A stretch of DNA of 64,000 nt from Rhodoferax sp. (GTDB lineage Bacteria > Pseudomonadota > Gammaproteobacteria > Burkholderiales > Burkholderiaceae_C). Every line of letters begins with the position of its first letter. Position 1 is the stretch's first letter. The stretch lies in assembly GCA_031291305.1 (NCBI GenBank), contig JARLJH010000063.1, positions 81,388 to 145,387 on the forward strand. Reading direction: 5' to 3'. A model generated the notes under the pieces. The model did not search any database and had not been told where the DNA came from. It was given only the letters and a program-made list of their open reading frames with translations. The position numbers and the translations under genes are program-made. This document shows, one piece after another, positions 52,481-62,200 of this stretch.

Positions 52481-53779
52481 ATGATCAACATTGAAACACC
52501 CACCTACTACACCGCCACCAAAAAGTACAACCTGAACTTCCCCTCGCTGGAAGAAGACATTGATGCTGATGTCGTGGTGATTGGCGGCGGCTTCTCGGGC
52601 ATCAACACCGCGCTGGAGCTGGCCGAAAAAGGCATCACTAACATCGTGGTTCTGGAAGGCCGTTATCTGGGGTTTGGCGGCACCGGGCGCAATGGCGGGC
52701 AAATCATGGCCGGTATTGGCCATGACCTGGAAAAAATCCGCAAAGATGTCGGCGAAGACGGCATTCGCCGTATTTTTGAGATCAGCGACCAGGGCGCGGA
52801 AATCATCAAGTCACGCATCGAGAAGTACAACATAGATGCAGACTTTTGCCACGGCTACGGTTACATGGGCTTCAACGCCCGGCAAGAGAAGACGCTGCGC
52901 ATCTGGGAGAGAGAATTCAAATCCCTGAACAGTCGGCATGAAATCCGTTTCCTCGGCGGCTCCGAGGTCAAGCAAATCATTGGCTCCGATGCCTACAGCA
53001 GCGCCCTACTGCACATGGGGGGTGGCCATGTGCACTCCCTGAACTTGTTGCTCGGTGAAGCCAAGGCCCTGGCCAGCTACGGGGCACGCATTTTTGAATA
53101 CAGCCCGGCGGTGGAAGTGACCTATGGCAATCGCGTCACGGTGCGCACCGCCAAAGGCACCGTGCGAGCCAGCAAACTGCTCTGGGCCTGCGACAGTTTC
53201 CTGAACCGGATGGAGCCTGAGCTCCATAAAACCACCATCAACACCTACGCGTTTCAGATGATGACAGAGCCCCTGTCTGAAGAGCTGATCCGGCGCATCA
53301 GCCCGATCCGCGGGGCCTACAGTGACATCCGCCCGGTGATTGACTACTACCGCGTCACCAACGAAAACCGCTTGCTGTTTGGCTCGGCCACGCCGCTGAT
53401 CGAGCACATTCCGGGTGACCTCAAGGCATGGAATCGCCAGCTCATGCTGAAGATCTTCCCCTACCTCAAAGACGTGAAGATCGACCTGGCCTGGGGCGGC
53501 CCCATGGCGTGCAGCCCCAACCTGTTCCCACAAATCGGCTCGCTGCCCAATCGGCCCAATGTGTTTTATGCACAGGGCTACACCGGCTTTGGCGTCACCC
53601 CCAGCCACATCATTTGCAAAGTGCTGGCCGAAGGCATGAGTGAAGGCTCGGCGCGCTATGACCTGATCAGTTCCATCAAACGCGGCCAAGTCTACGGAAA
53701 AGACCAGATCCGCCCTTTGATCGTGACGGCTGGCAAGGTCTACCACCAGGTATCCGGCTACTGGACGGGTCGCCGCTAA
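52481..53779 (+). CDS. PuuB-like FAD-dependent amine oxidase
   Basis: A 432-residue DAO-family flavoprotein, closest by eye to gamma-glutamylputrescine oxidase. Blocks are VVVIGGGFSGINTALELAEKG (FAD Rossmann), GRYLGFGGTGRNGGQIMAG (the GxGRNGGQ motif of PuuB/OrdL types), GHGYGYMGF and the C-terminal YAQGYTGFGVTPSHIICKV. It would oxidise an amine to an aldehyde with release of H2O2. ATG at 52481 (MINIETPTYYTATKKYN) starts a typical N-terminus; the frame extends 58 codons upstream without family likeness and over the operator. No gamma-glutamyl-putrescine synthetase is in the window, so the exact substrate is open. Confidence 0.85.
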   Translation: MINIETPTYYTATKKYNLNFPSLEEDIDADVVVIGGGFSGINTALELAEKGITNIVVLEGRYLGFGGTGRNGGQIMAGIGHDLEKIRKDVGEDGIRRIFEISDQGAEIIKSRIEKYNIDADFCHGYGYMGFNARQEKTLRIWEREFKSLNSRHEIRFLGGSEVKQIIGSDAYSSALLHMGGGHVHSLNLLLGEAKALASYGARIFEYSPAVEVTYGNRVTVRTAKGTVRASKLLWACDSFLNRMEPELHKTTINTYAFQMMTEPLSEELIRRISPIRGAYSDIRPVIDYYRVTNENRLLFGSATPLIEHIPGDLKAWNRQLMLKIFPYLKDVKIDLAWGGPMACSPNLFPQIGSLPNRPNVFYAQGYTGFGVTPSHIICKVLAEGMSEGSARYDLISSIKRGQVYGKDQIRPLIVTAGKVYHQVSGYWTGRR

Positions 53780-53837
53780 GTCGCGTAGCACACACCAGAT
53801 TCACAATTTTTTCTCACCGCTCTTTATAAGGAAACTC

Positions 53838-54203
53838 ATGAGCTTGCTACCCATTCTCCCCAACATCACCCTCGCTGACATGATGCACATCGGCACCGTC
53901 GCCGATCTGGGCTCCACCATCCTCGAAGGCGAAGTTCGCGCCTACGTCAAAGGCACTTTCGGTGGCCCAACAGATGCCGTCAGCGCGGGCTACTTTGGCG
54001 CGACCCAAGGCAAGTTCCGCATGGTCTACCCCTTCAACGAACAAGCCACCGTGGTGTTGGGTGAAGTTTCATTGACCGACGAGTCCACCGGCCAAACCAC
54101 GCACTACAAGACTGGCGACAGCTGGTGCGTTACCAAGGGTACGCCGATTCTCTGGGATATCACCAGCGAAGCTTTCATCAAGCACTACCTGGCTGCTGTC
54201 TGA
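53838..54203 (+). CDS. Small cupin-fold protein (DUF861/EutQ-like)
   Basis: A 121-residue single-domain cupin. The blocks YPFNEQATVVLGEVSLTDESTG and YKTGDSWCVTKGTPILWD match the (S)-ureidoglycine aminohydrolase/EutQ-like cupin family, which often accompanies amine or amino acid oxidases of the DAO type. Metal-binding His residues of classical cupins are not evident. Likely co-transcribed with the oxidase (58-nt gap, AAGGAAA before the ATG). The role may be that of a small binding or cyclisation enzyme for an aldehyde or amine intermediate, which is inference. Confidence 0.75.
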   Translation: MSLLPILPNITLADMMHIGTVADLGSTILEGEVRAYVKGTFGGPTDAVSAGYFGATQGKFRMVYPFNEQATVVLGEVSLTDESTGQTTHYKTGDSWCVTKGTPILWDITSEAFIKHYLAAV

Positions 54204-54221
54204 ACTACCGAAATAATTTCA

Positions 54222-54317
54222 AAAAAAATGCTAGCCCAAGAGATATCCATGCACTGTCAAAGCTCTCATAATAAGAGCATATTGCAAAGGTTCTTATTGG
54301 GCTAGAGGCTGATTTTC
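54222..54317. repeat. Head-to-head pair of dispersed repeats between convergent genes
   Basis: The first copy (about 54222-54270, containing ATGCTAGCCCAAGAGATATC) is inverted relative to the second (about 54269-54317, ending CTTATTGGGCTAGAGGCTGATTTTC). The pair can form a long hairpin downstream of both the cupin gene and the GGDEF-EAL gene. The second copy includes the stop codon and the last codons (ENQPLAQ) of the latter. Confidence 0.7.
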
Positions 54318-56651
54318 TTCTGCTAACTTTTCAAATTCAGCGATAGGCATTGGCCGTCCATACAAATAGCCTTGATAGGCTAGACAACCCAGGCTGGCCA
54401 GAAAATCACGCTGCGCCAAGGTTTCCACACCCTCGGCAATCACCTGTAAACCCATGCTCTCTGCCAGTACCGTCACCATGCGGGCAATGGCTGCGTCGTT
54501 AGGTTCGGTCAGGATGTTCTGCACAAAACCTTTGTCAATCTTGAGTTGCTCCAGGGGTAGGCGCTTCAAGTACGACAGCGAGGAATATCCGGTGCCAAAG
54601 TCATCCAGCGAGAAGCCAATGCCACGCGCTTTGAGCTGATTCATTTTGCTGATGGTGTCTTCCACATTGTTGATCAGCAGACTCTCGGTCAATTCGAGTT
54701 TGAGACGCTGTGGCCGTGCGCCGGTCTGCACCAGGATATTCAGCACATCAGTCACAAAATCGGGTGACTTGAACTGCAACGCGCTGACATTGACGGCGAT
54801 GCGCAGATCAGCCATGGCTGGCACATCTGCCCATGCCACCAGTTGCAGACAGGCAGCGCTGAGAACCCAGCTGCCAAGCGGCACAATCAGCCCGGTGTCC
54901 TCTGCCAAAGCAATGAAATCCATGGGTGGTATCAAACCGCGCTGCGGGTGCTGCCAACGCAGCAGCGCCTCAACCCCGGTGATGCGGCCATCTCCCACCA
55001 CCTGAGGTTGGTAATACAACACGAACTGCTGGGTCAGCAGTGCCGTGTGCATGTCAGCCTGAAGTACCGAGCGCGCCGTCACCACCGCCTGCATGGCTGG
55101 ATCAAAAAAGCTCACCGTGTTGCGACCGGCCGCCTTCGACTGGTACATGGCCAAGTCTGCTCGCTTGAGCAGATCGTCCATACTATCTTGGTTGTTCGCA
55201 AACAGCGCAACACCCAAGCTGGCACTGCCATGATAGAGATAACCGTCAATCTGATAGGGCTGTGCCATGGCACCAAGTATGTTTTTAGCGACGACTTCTG
55301 CTTGGGCGGCAGCGGTCTCCTGGGTTTCACTCAGGTTTTCCAGCATTACCACGAATTCGTCGCCGCCCAAACGCGCCACCGTATCGCCCTCACGAACAGC
55401 GCCACTCAAGCGCAGTGTCACCTGGCAAAGTAGCTGGTCACCCACATAGTGGCCACGGTCATCGTTGAGCAACTTGAAATTATCCAGATCAATGAACAAC
55501 AACGCACCGTGTTTTTCACTGCGCACCACGGCGGCCATGGCGCGCTTGAGCCTGTCCTGCAATAACCGGCGGTTGGGAAGCTGAGTCAGAGGGTCATAGA
55601 AAGCCAGGTGATTGATCTCAACCTGCGCTCTCTTGCGCTCGGTGATATCTCGAGACACCACAATGAACGTTGGTCGTTCATGGCCAACGGCGCGCTTTTT
55701 GGATACCGACAGTTCAAACCAGTATTCCCCTTTCTGTAACGGAAGGAATATCTCGCCCGCATAGTCCGCGCCGCTGATGTCCGCACGCGCCAGCGCTTGC
55801 ATGATGGCTTGCGCAGCTGGTGCCGACATTGACTCGTGGACGGTGTGACCCAGCAGCTGCTCCTTGCTGGCAACCAGCAAATCACTTTGGCGTGCGATCA
55901 CCTTCAGGTAGCGGCCCGCCTCATCGATTTCAAACAGCAGATCGGGAATGGCTTGCAGCGTTGCCGCCAGATCATTGGCCAGGCGCACAACCGGACGGGC
56001 AAATTTCTGGCTGATGTAGTGCGTCATGATGACCCCAACACTCAGCAACAGCAGCACCAGTGCGCCGACAAAATACAAGCCTTGTCGCGACGCCGTCATT
56101 TGCGCCTGATCTGACAGGCCAACTTGAATCACGCCTGATACGTGGTTGTCAAATCCGCTCAGGTACGGCACGGTGATCTCACGGATGGCTTCTCCGTCAC
56201 GCAGCAGGTTTCTGACCACTTTTTCCTGGCCCGCCAACACCGTATTGGCGGCCGCCAATGCCTCGCTATCAATCAGTATGTCGTTTTTCGCCGGGTCGCT
56301 GTGCGCGATCACAAACCCCTGGCGATCCAACAGCACGATGTAGCGAATGCCATGCCCGGTTTTAACAATTTCCTCAAGCAACAAGCGCGCGTGGTATTTG
56401 CCCGAAAAGCTGATGCGGTTAACCGACTTGGCCAAAATCTGCGACACCAGTGCCGATAACGTCTCTTGCTCGCGTGCCGCGACACTGCGGTAAAACAGGC
56501 CACCAGCCAAAAGCGCTGCCAACAGCAGTGCCAGCAGCAGTGCACCGAACGACAGACCGATGCGCCGATCAAAGTCGGCAAAAGACTGTTCCTGAAAATC
56601 AGCGGCGGTCGGTACAGCCTGTTGACTATTCCCGACGACTTCACTTGCCAT
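54294..56651 (-). CDS. Membrane GGDEF-EAL c-di-GMP protein coupled to a binding protein
   Basis: A 785-residue inner-membrane protein. TM1 (about 32-55) and TM2 (about 190-214) flank a periplasmic sensor of about 135 residues. PAS (about 235-355), GGDEF (about 358-520, RLGGDEFVVML intact) and EAL (about 530-780: EALLRWQHP, NVSALQF, ELTESLL, LDDFGTGYSSLSYL, KIDKGFV, AEGVET) all look catalytically competent. The ATG at 56651 lies inside the upstream gene, whose stop is at 56641-56643, an 11-nt overlap that couples translation. A longer frame from 56861 is a shadow of the binding-protein gene. The last seven residues come from a dispersed repeat. Confidence 0.9.
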   Translation of the reverse strand: MASEVVGNSQQAVPTAADFQEQSFADFDRRIGLSFGALLLALLLAALLAGGLFYRSVAAREQETLSALVSQILAKSVNRISFSGKYHARLLLEEIVKTGHGIRYIVLLDRQGFVIAHSDPAKNDILIDSEALAAANTVLAGQEKVVRNLLRDGEAIREITVPYLSGFDNHVSGVIQVGLSDQAQMTASRQGLYFVGALVLLLLSVGVIMTHYISQKFARPVVRLANDLAATLQAIPDLLFEIDEAGRYLKVIARQSDLLVASKEQLLGHTVHESMSAPAAQAIMQALARADISGADYAGEIFLPLQKGEYWFELSVSKKRAVGHERPTFIVVSRDITERKRAQVEINHLAFYDPLTQLPNRRLLQDRLKRAMAAVVRSEKHGALLFIDLDNFKLLNDDRGHYVGDQLLCQVTLRLSGAVREGDTVARLGGDEFVVMLENLSETQETAAAQAEVVAKNILGAMAQPYQIDGYLYHGSASLGVALFANNQDSMDDLLKRADLAMYQSKAAGRNTVSFFDPAMQAVVTARSVLQADMHTALLTQQFVLYYQPQVVGDGRITGVEALLRWQHPQRGLIPPMDFIALAEDTGLIVPLGSWVLSAACLQLVAWADVPAMADLRIAVNVSALQFKSPDFVTDVLNILVQTGARPQRLKLELTESLLINNVEDTISKMNQLKARGIGFSLDDFGTGYSSLSYLKRLPLEQLKIDKGFVQNILTEPNDAAIARMVTVLAESMGLQVIAEGVETLAQRDFLASLGCLAYQGYLYGRPMPIAEFEKLAEENQPLAQ

Positions 56652-57705
56652 CGTTTGCAAACTTGATATCACCACGCCAAACCGGATTGCGCGCCTGCCA
56701 TGGTTTGGTGAACTGATCTGGTATCGGGCCGTCCCATCCAGGATAGCGGTCAAGTGTTTCCCGGGTAATCGGAAACACCGGCACCAGCGCCTGGCGCGGT
56801 ACCGACTTGCCAGTGGCAATCGCATAAGCCGCTGAAATGGCCTGCGCACCCAGCGGCCCACAAAACTGGGCTGAATCGATGCGCGTCAGGCGACCCGCAC
56901 GCACGTTGTCTACCGACTTGGGGTCGCCATCAATACTGGCCACCATGATCTCCGAACGGCCTGCGGCGGCCAGCACGTCCACCACGCTCACCCCGCCGCC
57001 GTCATTGACAGCAAAAACGGCATCGACACTGCCTTTGGCAGAAAAGTCATGCAGCATCTGCTGTCCGGCGAGCTGACCAGCCACCGGCTCCACCGCCTCA
57101 TACGACTTGAGAATTTTGTAGGCTTGTCCTTGATCCCGCAGCGCGTCCAAAAAACCGTTAAGACGCTCGACCGTCGAAGACACGCGTGGATATTCCACCA
57201 GCACCAACCTGATGGCCTTGTCATCCGGAAACTGGGCTGCCACATACTCACCGTCCAGGTAGCCAGCCTGACGGTTGTCAGAAGTAATGTATGCCGCCAT
57301 ATTGCCACCGCTGATGTATTGGTCATAAGCCACCACCGGAATGCCAGCCTGGTTGGCCGCGCGCAATGGTCCGGCCAACGCAGCATTGTCAGTAGGCTGC
57401 ACCACAATCACATCGGGCTTGCGCCTGACCATGTCGAACATCTGACTGACCTGCCGCTCAACGCCCGCAGCACCGTCACCAGCCACCATCGGCAGCAGCT
57501 CAAGCTGCGGTTGACCATGCTGCCTGGCCGTGTCATTCAAGTGGCGGGCTTGCGCTTCCAGGCCACTGCGCATGGCCACCTGACCAGGAATATTCATCGA
57601 CCAATACAACACGCCGATGTGTAAAGTTCTTATGGGTGAGGCTGCAGGCGCAGCATTGGTCACCGCTGGCAATACGCTCAACAGCAGCCATCCAATGGCC
57701 CACAT
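56641..57705 (-). CDS. Periplasmic sugar-type binding protein, no transporter genes nearby
   Basis: An approximately 354-residue type 1 (ribose/LuxP-like) periplasmic binding protein. A signal peptide (MWAIGWLLLSVLPAVTNA) precedes two Rossmann-like lobes: LHIGVLYWSMNIPGQVAM, DVIVVQPTDNAALAGPL, IPVVAYDQYISGGN, DAVFAVNDGGGVSV and VASIDGDPKSVDNV. The chosen ATG at 57705 puts the signal peptide at the very start; a TTG at 57771 would add 22 residues. No permease or ATPase gene is linked; the gene overlaps the GGDEF-EAL gene, so the ligand-bound protein probably touches that protein's periplasmic domain as LuxP does with LuxQ. Ligand unknown. Confidence 0.85.
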   Translation of the reverse strand: MWAIGWLLLSVLPAVTNAAPAASPIRTLHIGVLYWSMNIPGQVAMRSGLEAQARHLNDTARQHGQPQLELLPMVAGDGAAGVERQVSQMFDMVRRKPDVIVVQPTDNAALAGPLRAANQAGIPVVAYDQYISGGNMAAYITSDNRQAGYLDGEYVAAQFPDDKAIRLVLVEYPRVSSTVERLNGFLDALRDQGQAYKILKSYEAVEPVAGQLAGQQMLHDFSAKGSVDAVFAVNDGGGVSVVDVLAAAGRSEIMVASIDGDPKSVDNVRAGRLTRIDSAQFCGPLGAQAISAAYAIATGKSVPRQALVPVFPITRETLDRYPGWDGPIPDQFTKPWQARNPVWRGDIKFANDGK

Positions 57706-57887
57706 CGTACGAACCAACCCTGTGCCTTTTGCCAACGACAGTTGTGGGTTGCACCTGTTTTTTGAGTCCAATATGTCTACCTTTTTTGCTCACAATGGTG
57801 CAACTATCTGATGCGCGACCTTTGTCACGTCACGTTTTTTGTAGACGCCAACTGTATCCGCAAAACTGGGGTAAACCGCTTGGCATC

Positions 57888-57953
57888 TCTAGAAAATAGC
57901 TTCATTAGATATAGCTATAAGCGTATATCCCATAAGGGGTAGAAGCGAATATC
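57888..57953. repeat. Dispersed repeat copy upstream of the binding-protein gene
   Basis: The segment reads TAGCTTCATTAGATATAGC, then ATAAGCG, then CATAAGGGGTAGAAGCGAATATC, a degraded member of the repeat family. It ends where the ispF stop codon begins (57954). It may terminate ispD-ispF transcripts. Confidence 0.55.
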
Positions 57954-58436
57954 TCACTTGATTTTTATCAATATCAAGATCGCCCGCGCCTCCATCGCCT
58001 GCCCTTGTCCCACCGGGCCCATTTTCTCGGAGGTCTTGGCTTTTACGTTGACTTGATCCAATTCAAGCCCCAGCGTCTGTGCCACATTGGCGCGGATGGC
58101 GGGCATGTGCGGCATCAGCTTGGGAGCTTGGGCAACGATGGTGCTGTCAACGTTACCAATCTCAAATCCCTTTTCTCGCACGCGCCGCGCCGCCTCTGCC
58201 AGCAGCACACAGGAGTCTGCGCCTTTGAAGCGCGCGTCGGTGTCTGGAAAATGCGTGCCGATGTCGCCCAGCGCAGCGGCACCCAGCAACGCGTCGGTGA
58301 TGGCGTGCAACAGCACGTCTGCGTCTGAATGGCCGAGCAGACCCAGGTGGTAGGGCACTTCGATGCCACCCAAGATGAGTTTGCGCCCTGCTACCAGCGC
58401 GTGAATATCCCAGCCTTCGCCGATTCTGAAATTCAT
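57954..58436 (-). CDS. ispF: 2-C-methyl-D-erythritol 2,4-cyclodiphosphate synthase
   Basis: A 160-residue trimeric enzyme of the non-mevalonate isoprenoid pathway. Diagnostic blocks are the metal site [12 protein letters not shown] (Asp and His ligands), [31 protein letters not shown] and [13 protein letters not shown] with the substrate-contacting Thr-Glu. ATG at 58436 gives the normal family start [14 protein letters not shown]; the frame upstream is basic and not family-like. It lies 22 nt after ispD on the same strand, the usual order, and both act consecutively around IspE. Confidence 0.97.
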   Translation of the reverse strand: MNFRIGEGWDIHALVAGRKLILGGIEVPYHLGLLGHSDADVLLHAITDALLGAAALGDIGTHFPDTDARFKGADSCVLLAEAARRVREKGFEIGNVDSTIVAQAPKLMPHMPAIRANVAQTLGLELDQVNVKAKTSEKMGPVGQGQAMEARAILILIKIK

Positions 58437-58458
58437 CTGATGAACCTTGTCATGTGAT

Positions 58459-59184
58459 TCAAGCCTGTCGACTTTGCAGTACCGCCTGCGCCAGCGCAAA
58501 ATCTTCCGGATAAGTCACCTTGAAGTTTTGCGCACTACCCGGCACCAGTTTGGGCGACAAGCCCATGGCCTCGATGGCGCTGGATTCGTCAGTGACTGCA
58601 TCGCCCGCCAGTTGCAAAGCCTCCAACAGGCTGCCAATGCGAAACATCTGCGGGGTTTGCGCCAGCCATTTATCAGCACGCGGCAAGGTGGCCGCCACAC
58701 GACCGGCATGGGCAGTTTTCAGGGTATCGGGCAACGGCAGCGCCAGCAGGCCACCCACTTCGTCAACAAGGCAGGTATCGAGCAACTGGTTGATCTGCTC
58801 AGGAGTGATCAGGCAGCGAGCGGCATCGTGTACCAACACCCAATCGTGATCAACCGCGCCCTCTGCCAGCAACGCACTTAAACCATTAAATACGCTTGTA
58901 GCCCTTGTAGATCCTCCGCATGCAGCTATCAAAAATGATTCACTCAATGCTTCGGGCGTTTGAGAAAAACTGTCGTCCGGTGACACCACCAGCAGAGTTT
59001 GGTCAATGCGCGGCACATCGGCGAAAGCCGCCAGCGTGTGCATCACCATCGGTTTGCCAGCCAGCACCTGGTATTGCTTGGGGCCTGCAGCACCCGAACG
59101 TGAGCCCGTGCCAGCGCAGGGGATGAGGGCCCAGCAACGCGGTGTTGCCGTGGGTTTAAGGGTGATGTCGTTGAGTTCGGTCAT
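58459..59184 (-). CDS. ispD: 2-C-methyl-D-erythritol 4-phosphate cytidylyltransferase
   Basis: A 241-residue CTP-dependent enzyme of the isoprenoid pathway. The nucleotide-binding motif [21 protein letters not shown] is at 19-39, [13 protein letters not shown] at 90-102, [10 protein letters not shown] at 117-126, and TPQMFR is present. The segment coding residues 83-100 (58881-58940) has codon use unlike its neighbours (GGA, TCT, ACA, AGG, GTA, TTA) and matches the dispersed repeat, so the repeat seems to have been absorbed into coding sequence. The conserved Arg and Ser are still there, so activity is plausible. First gene of ispD-ispF, divergent from mfd by 102 nt. Confidence 0.95.
   Translation of the reverse strand: MTELNDITLKPTATPRCWALIPCAGTGSRSGAAGPKQYQVLAGKPMVMHTLAAFADVPRIDQTLLVVSPDDSFSQTPEALSESFLIAACGGSTRATSVFNGLSALLAEGAVDHDWVLVHDAARCLITPEQINQLLDTCLVDEVGGLLALPLPDTLKTAHAGRVAATLPRADKWLAQTPQMFRIGSLLEALQLAGDAVTDESSAIEAMGLSPKLVPGSAQNFKVTYPEDFALAQAVLQSRQA
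58881..58940 (-). repeat. Dispersed repeat embedded in ispD, covering a conserved motif
   Basis: On the minus strand the sequence runs TTTTTGATAGCTGCATGCG, then ACAAGGGCTACAAGCGTATTT, agreeing with the repeat core TAGCTGCTTGC ... GGGCTAGAGGC. It encodes residues about 83-100 of IspD, including the conserved GG-x-T/S-R and SV blocks. Confidence 0.6.
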
Positions 59185-59286
59185 GGTGTGGGCTGCATTC
59201 TAGAATCGACACCATCACACCCTGCCAGCCCTTGCGCAGGGTTTTGGCGTTTTTGCCTGGCACTGATTGACCGTTGATCGCCCCCC

Positions 59287-62200
59287 ATGGACTTACCCAA
59301 ACTTACCCCCGGCAAGCGCTACACCCTGCCCCGCCCGGTCGGCTCGGCCGACGCCCTACTGCTGGCACAACTGGCGCTGCGCGACAAGGCGGCGGGCAAG
59401 GTCACCGCCATCGTGACGGCTGACGCGCCCGATGCCCAGCGGCTGATCGACGAAATGGCGTTTTTTGCCCCCGACTTGCGCTGTGTGCTGTTCCCCGACT
59501 GGGAAACGCTGCCGTTTGACACCTTTTCGCCGCACCAAGACCTGATCAGTGAACGCCTGGCCACGCTGTGGCGCATCAGTCAGCATGACAAGGACACCGG
59601 AGCCGATGTGGTCGTTGTCCCGGCCACCACCGCACTGTACCGGCTGGCCCCGCCGAGCTTTCTGGCGGGTACCACGTTTCACTTCAAGGTCAAGCAAAAG
59701 CTCAACGAGTCGAAACTCAAGGCCCAACTCACATTGGCCGGTTACAGCCATGTCACGCAGGTGGTCAGCCCCGGTGAATACGCGGTGCGCGGCGGGCTGA
59801 TCGACCTGTTCCCCATGGGCAGCCCGGTGCCCTACCGGGTGGATTTGTTTGACGACGAGATTGACAGCATCCGCACGTTCGATCCCGACAGCCAGCGTAG
59901 CCTGTACCCGGTGCCCGAAGTGCGCCTGTTGCCCGGGCGCGAGTTCCCGATGGATGACGATGCCCGTGCCCGTTTTCGCAGCCGCTGGCGCGAGCTGTTG
60001 GAGGGCGACCCGACGCGCAGTCGCATCTACAAAGACATTGGCAACGGCGTGGCCACGGCAGGCATTGAGTATTACCTGCCGCTGTTTTTTGAGGAAACGG
60101 CCACCGTGTTTGACTACCTGGGCGATGCCGCCACCGTGGTGCTGCACGGCGATCTGGAACCCGCCTTTGCGCATTTCTGGCAGGACACGCGCGAGCGCTA
60201 CCGCCTGTTGCAGGGCGACCCGGAGCGCCCCACGCTGCCGCCCGACGCGCTGTTTTTGAATGCCGAGCAGTTTTACGCACGGGTCAATCAGCATGCACAA
60301 CTGGCGCTGCGACCGAACCCCACTGCGACTGCCGGGGAACCCGCACCAGCCACGTCTGCCTATGTGGAATTTGAGGCCCTGCCCGCGCTGACCGTGGTGC
60401 GCGGCGCAGAAGACCCACTGGTCAGCCTGAAACGCCACATCCGCAACACCCAGCAGCGTGTGCTGGTGCTGGCCGAGAGCGATGGCCGTCGCGCCAGCCT
60501 GCTGGACTTTTTGCACAGCAGCCAGTTCGATCCGCCGTCCTTTGATTCTTTGAAGGAGTTTTTGGCCAGCGACGAGAAGATCGGCATTGCCACCAGCAGC
60601 CTAGCCATCGGCTTCAGCTGGCTGGAAACCGGCGTGGACTTTGTCACCGAAACCGAACTCTTTGCCGCCAGCCACACCACCCGCAAACGCAAAAAGCAGG
60701 AACAAGTCAGCGATGTGGAAGCGCTGATCAAAGACCTGAGCGAACTCAAGGTGGGCGACCCGGTGGTGCACAGCGCCCACGGCATTGGCCGCTACCGGGG
60801 CCTGATCAACCTCGATCTTGGCAACAAATTACCCAATGGTGACGCGGAGATACAAGAGTTTCTTCATCTGGAATATGCAGATAAAGCGGTGCTGTATGTG
60901 CCGGTAAGCCAGCTGCAACTGATCAGCCGTTACACCGGTGTGAGCCCAGACGAAGCACCGCTGCACAAACTGGGCAGCGGCCAGTGGGAAAAAGCCAAGC
61001 GCAAGGCGGCTGAGCAGGTGCGCGACTCTGCCGCCGAACTGCTCAACATCTACGCCCGCCGCGCCGCACGCGAGGGCCATGCCTTCCGCTACAGCCCCAA
61101 CGACTACGAAACCTTTGCCAACGACTTTGGCTTTGAGGAAACCGCCGACCAGAAAGCCGCCATCCACGCCGTCATTCAAGACATGATCAGCCCACGCCCG
61201 ATGGACCGGCTGGTCTGCGGTGACGTGGGTTTTGGCAAGACCGAAGTGGCTCTGCGCGCCGCCTTCATCGCCATCACCGGTGGCAAGCAGGTGGCGTTTC
61301 TGGCACCCACCACCTTGCTGGCCGAACAGCATTACCAGACACTGGTGGATCGTTTTGCCAAGTGGCCGGTGAAAGTGGCCGAGATGAGCCGCTTTCGCTC
61401 CGGCAAAGAAATCACCGCTGCGCTCAAGGGCGTGAGTGACGGCACCATCGACATCGTCGTCGGCACGCACAAATTGCTGAGTGAATCCACCAAGTTCAAG
61501 GACTTGGGCCTGCTGATCATCGACGAGGAACACCGTTTTGGCGTGCGACACAAAGAGCAGATGAAAGCCCTGCGCGCCGAGGTGGACGTGCTCACCCTCA
61601 CCGCCACACCCATTCCGCGCACCTTGGGCATGGCACTGGAAGGCCTGCGCGACCTGAGCGTGATCGCCACCGCGCCGCAGCGCCGCCTGGCCATCAAGAC
61701 CTTTGTGCGCACCGAAGGCAACGGTGTGATCCGCGAGGCCGTGCTGCGTGAACTCAAACGTGGCGGGCAGGTTTACTTTTTGCACAACGAGGTTGAAACC
61801 ATCGAAAACCGTCGCGCCAAGCTTGAAGAACTGCTGCCCGAAGCCCGCATCAGCGTCGCCCACGGCCAGATGCCGGAGCGTCAGCTTGAAGCCGTGATGC
61901 GCGACTTTGTGGCCCAGCGCAGCAACGTGCTGCTGTGCTCCACCATCATCGAGACCGGCATTGACGTGCCCACCGCCAACACCATCGTGATGAGCCGCGC
62001 CGACAAGTTTGGCCTGGCGCAGCTGCACCAGTTGCGGGGCCGTGTCGGCCGCAGCCACCACCAGGCCTACGCCTATTTGATGGTGCCCGACCTGGAAGGC
62101 CTGACCAAGCAGGCGCAGCAACGGCTGGACGCGATTCAGGCCATGGAAGAACTCGGCAGCGGCTTCTACCTGGCCATGCACGACCTGGAAATTCGCGGGG

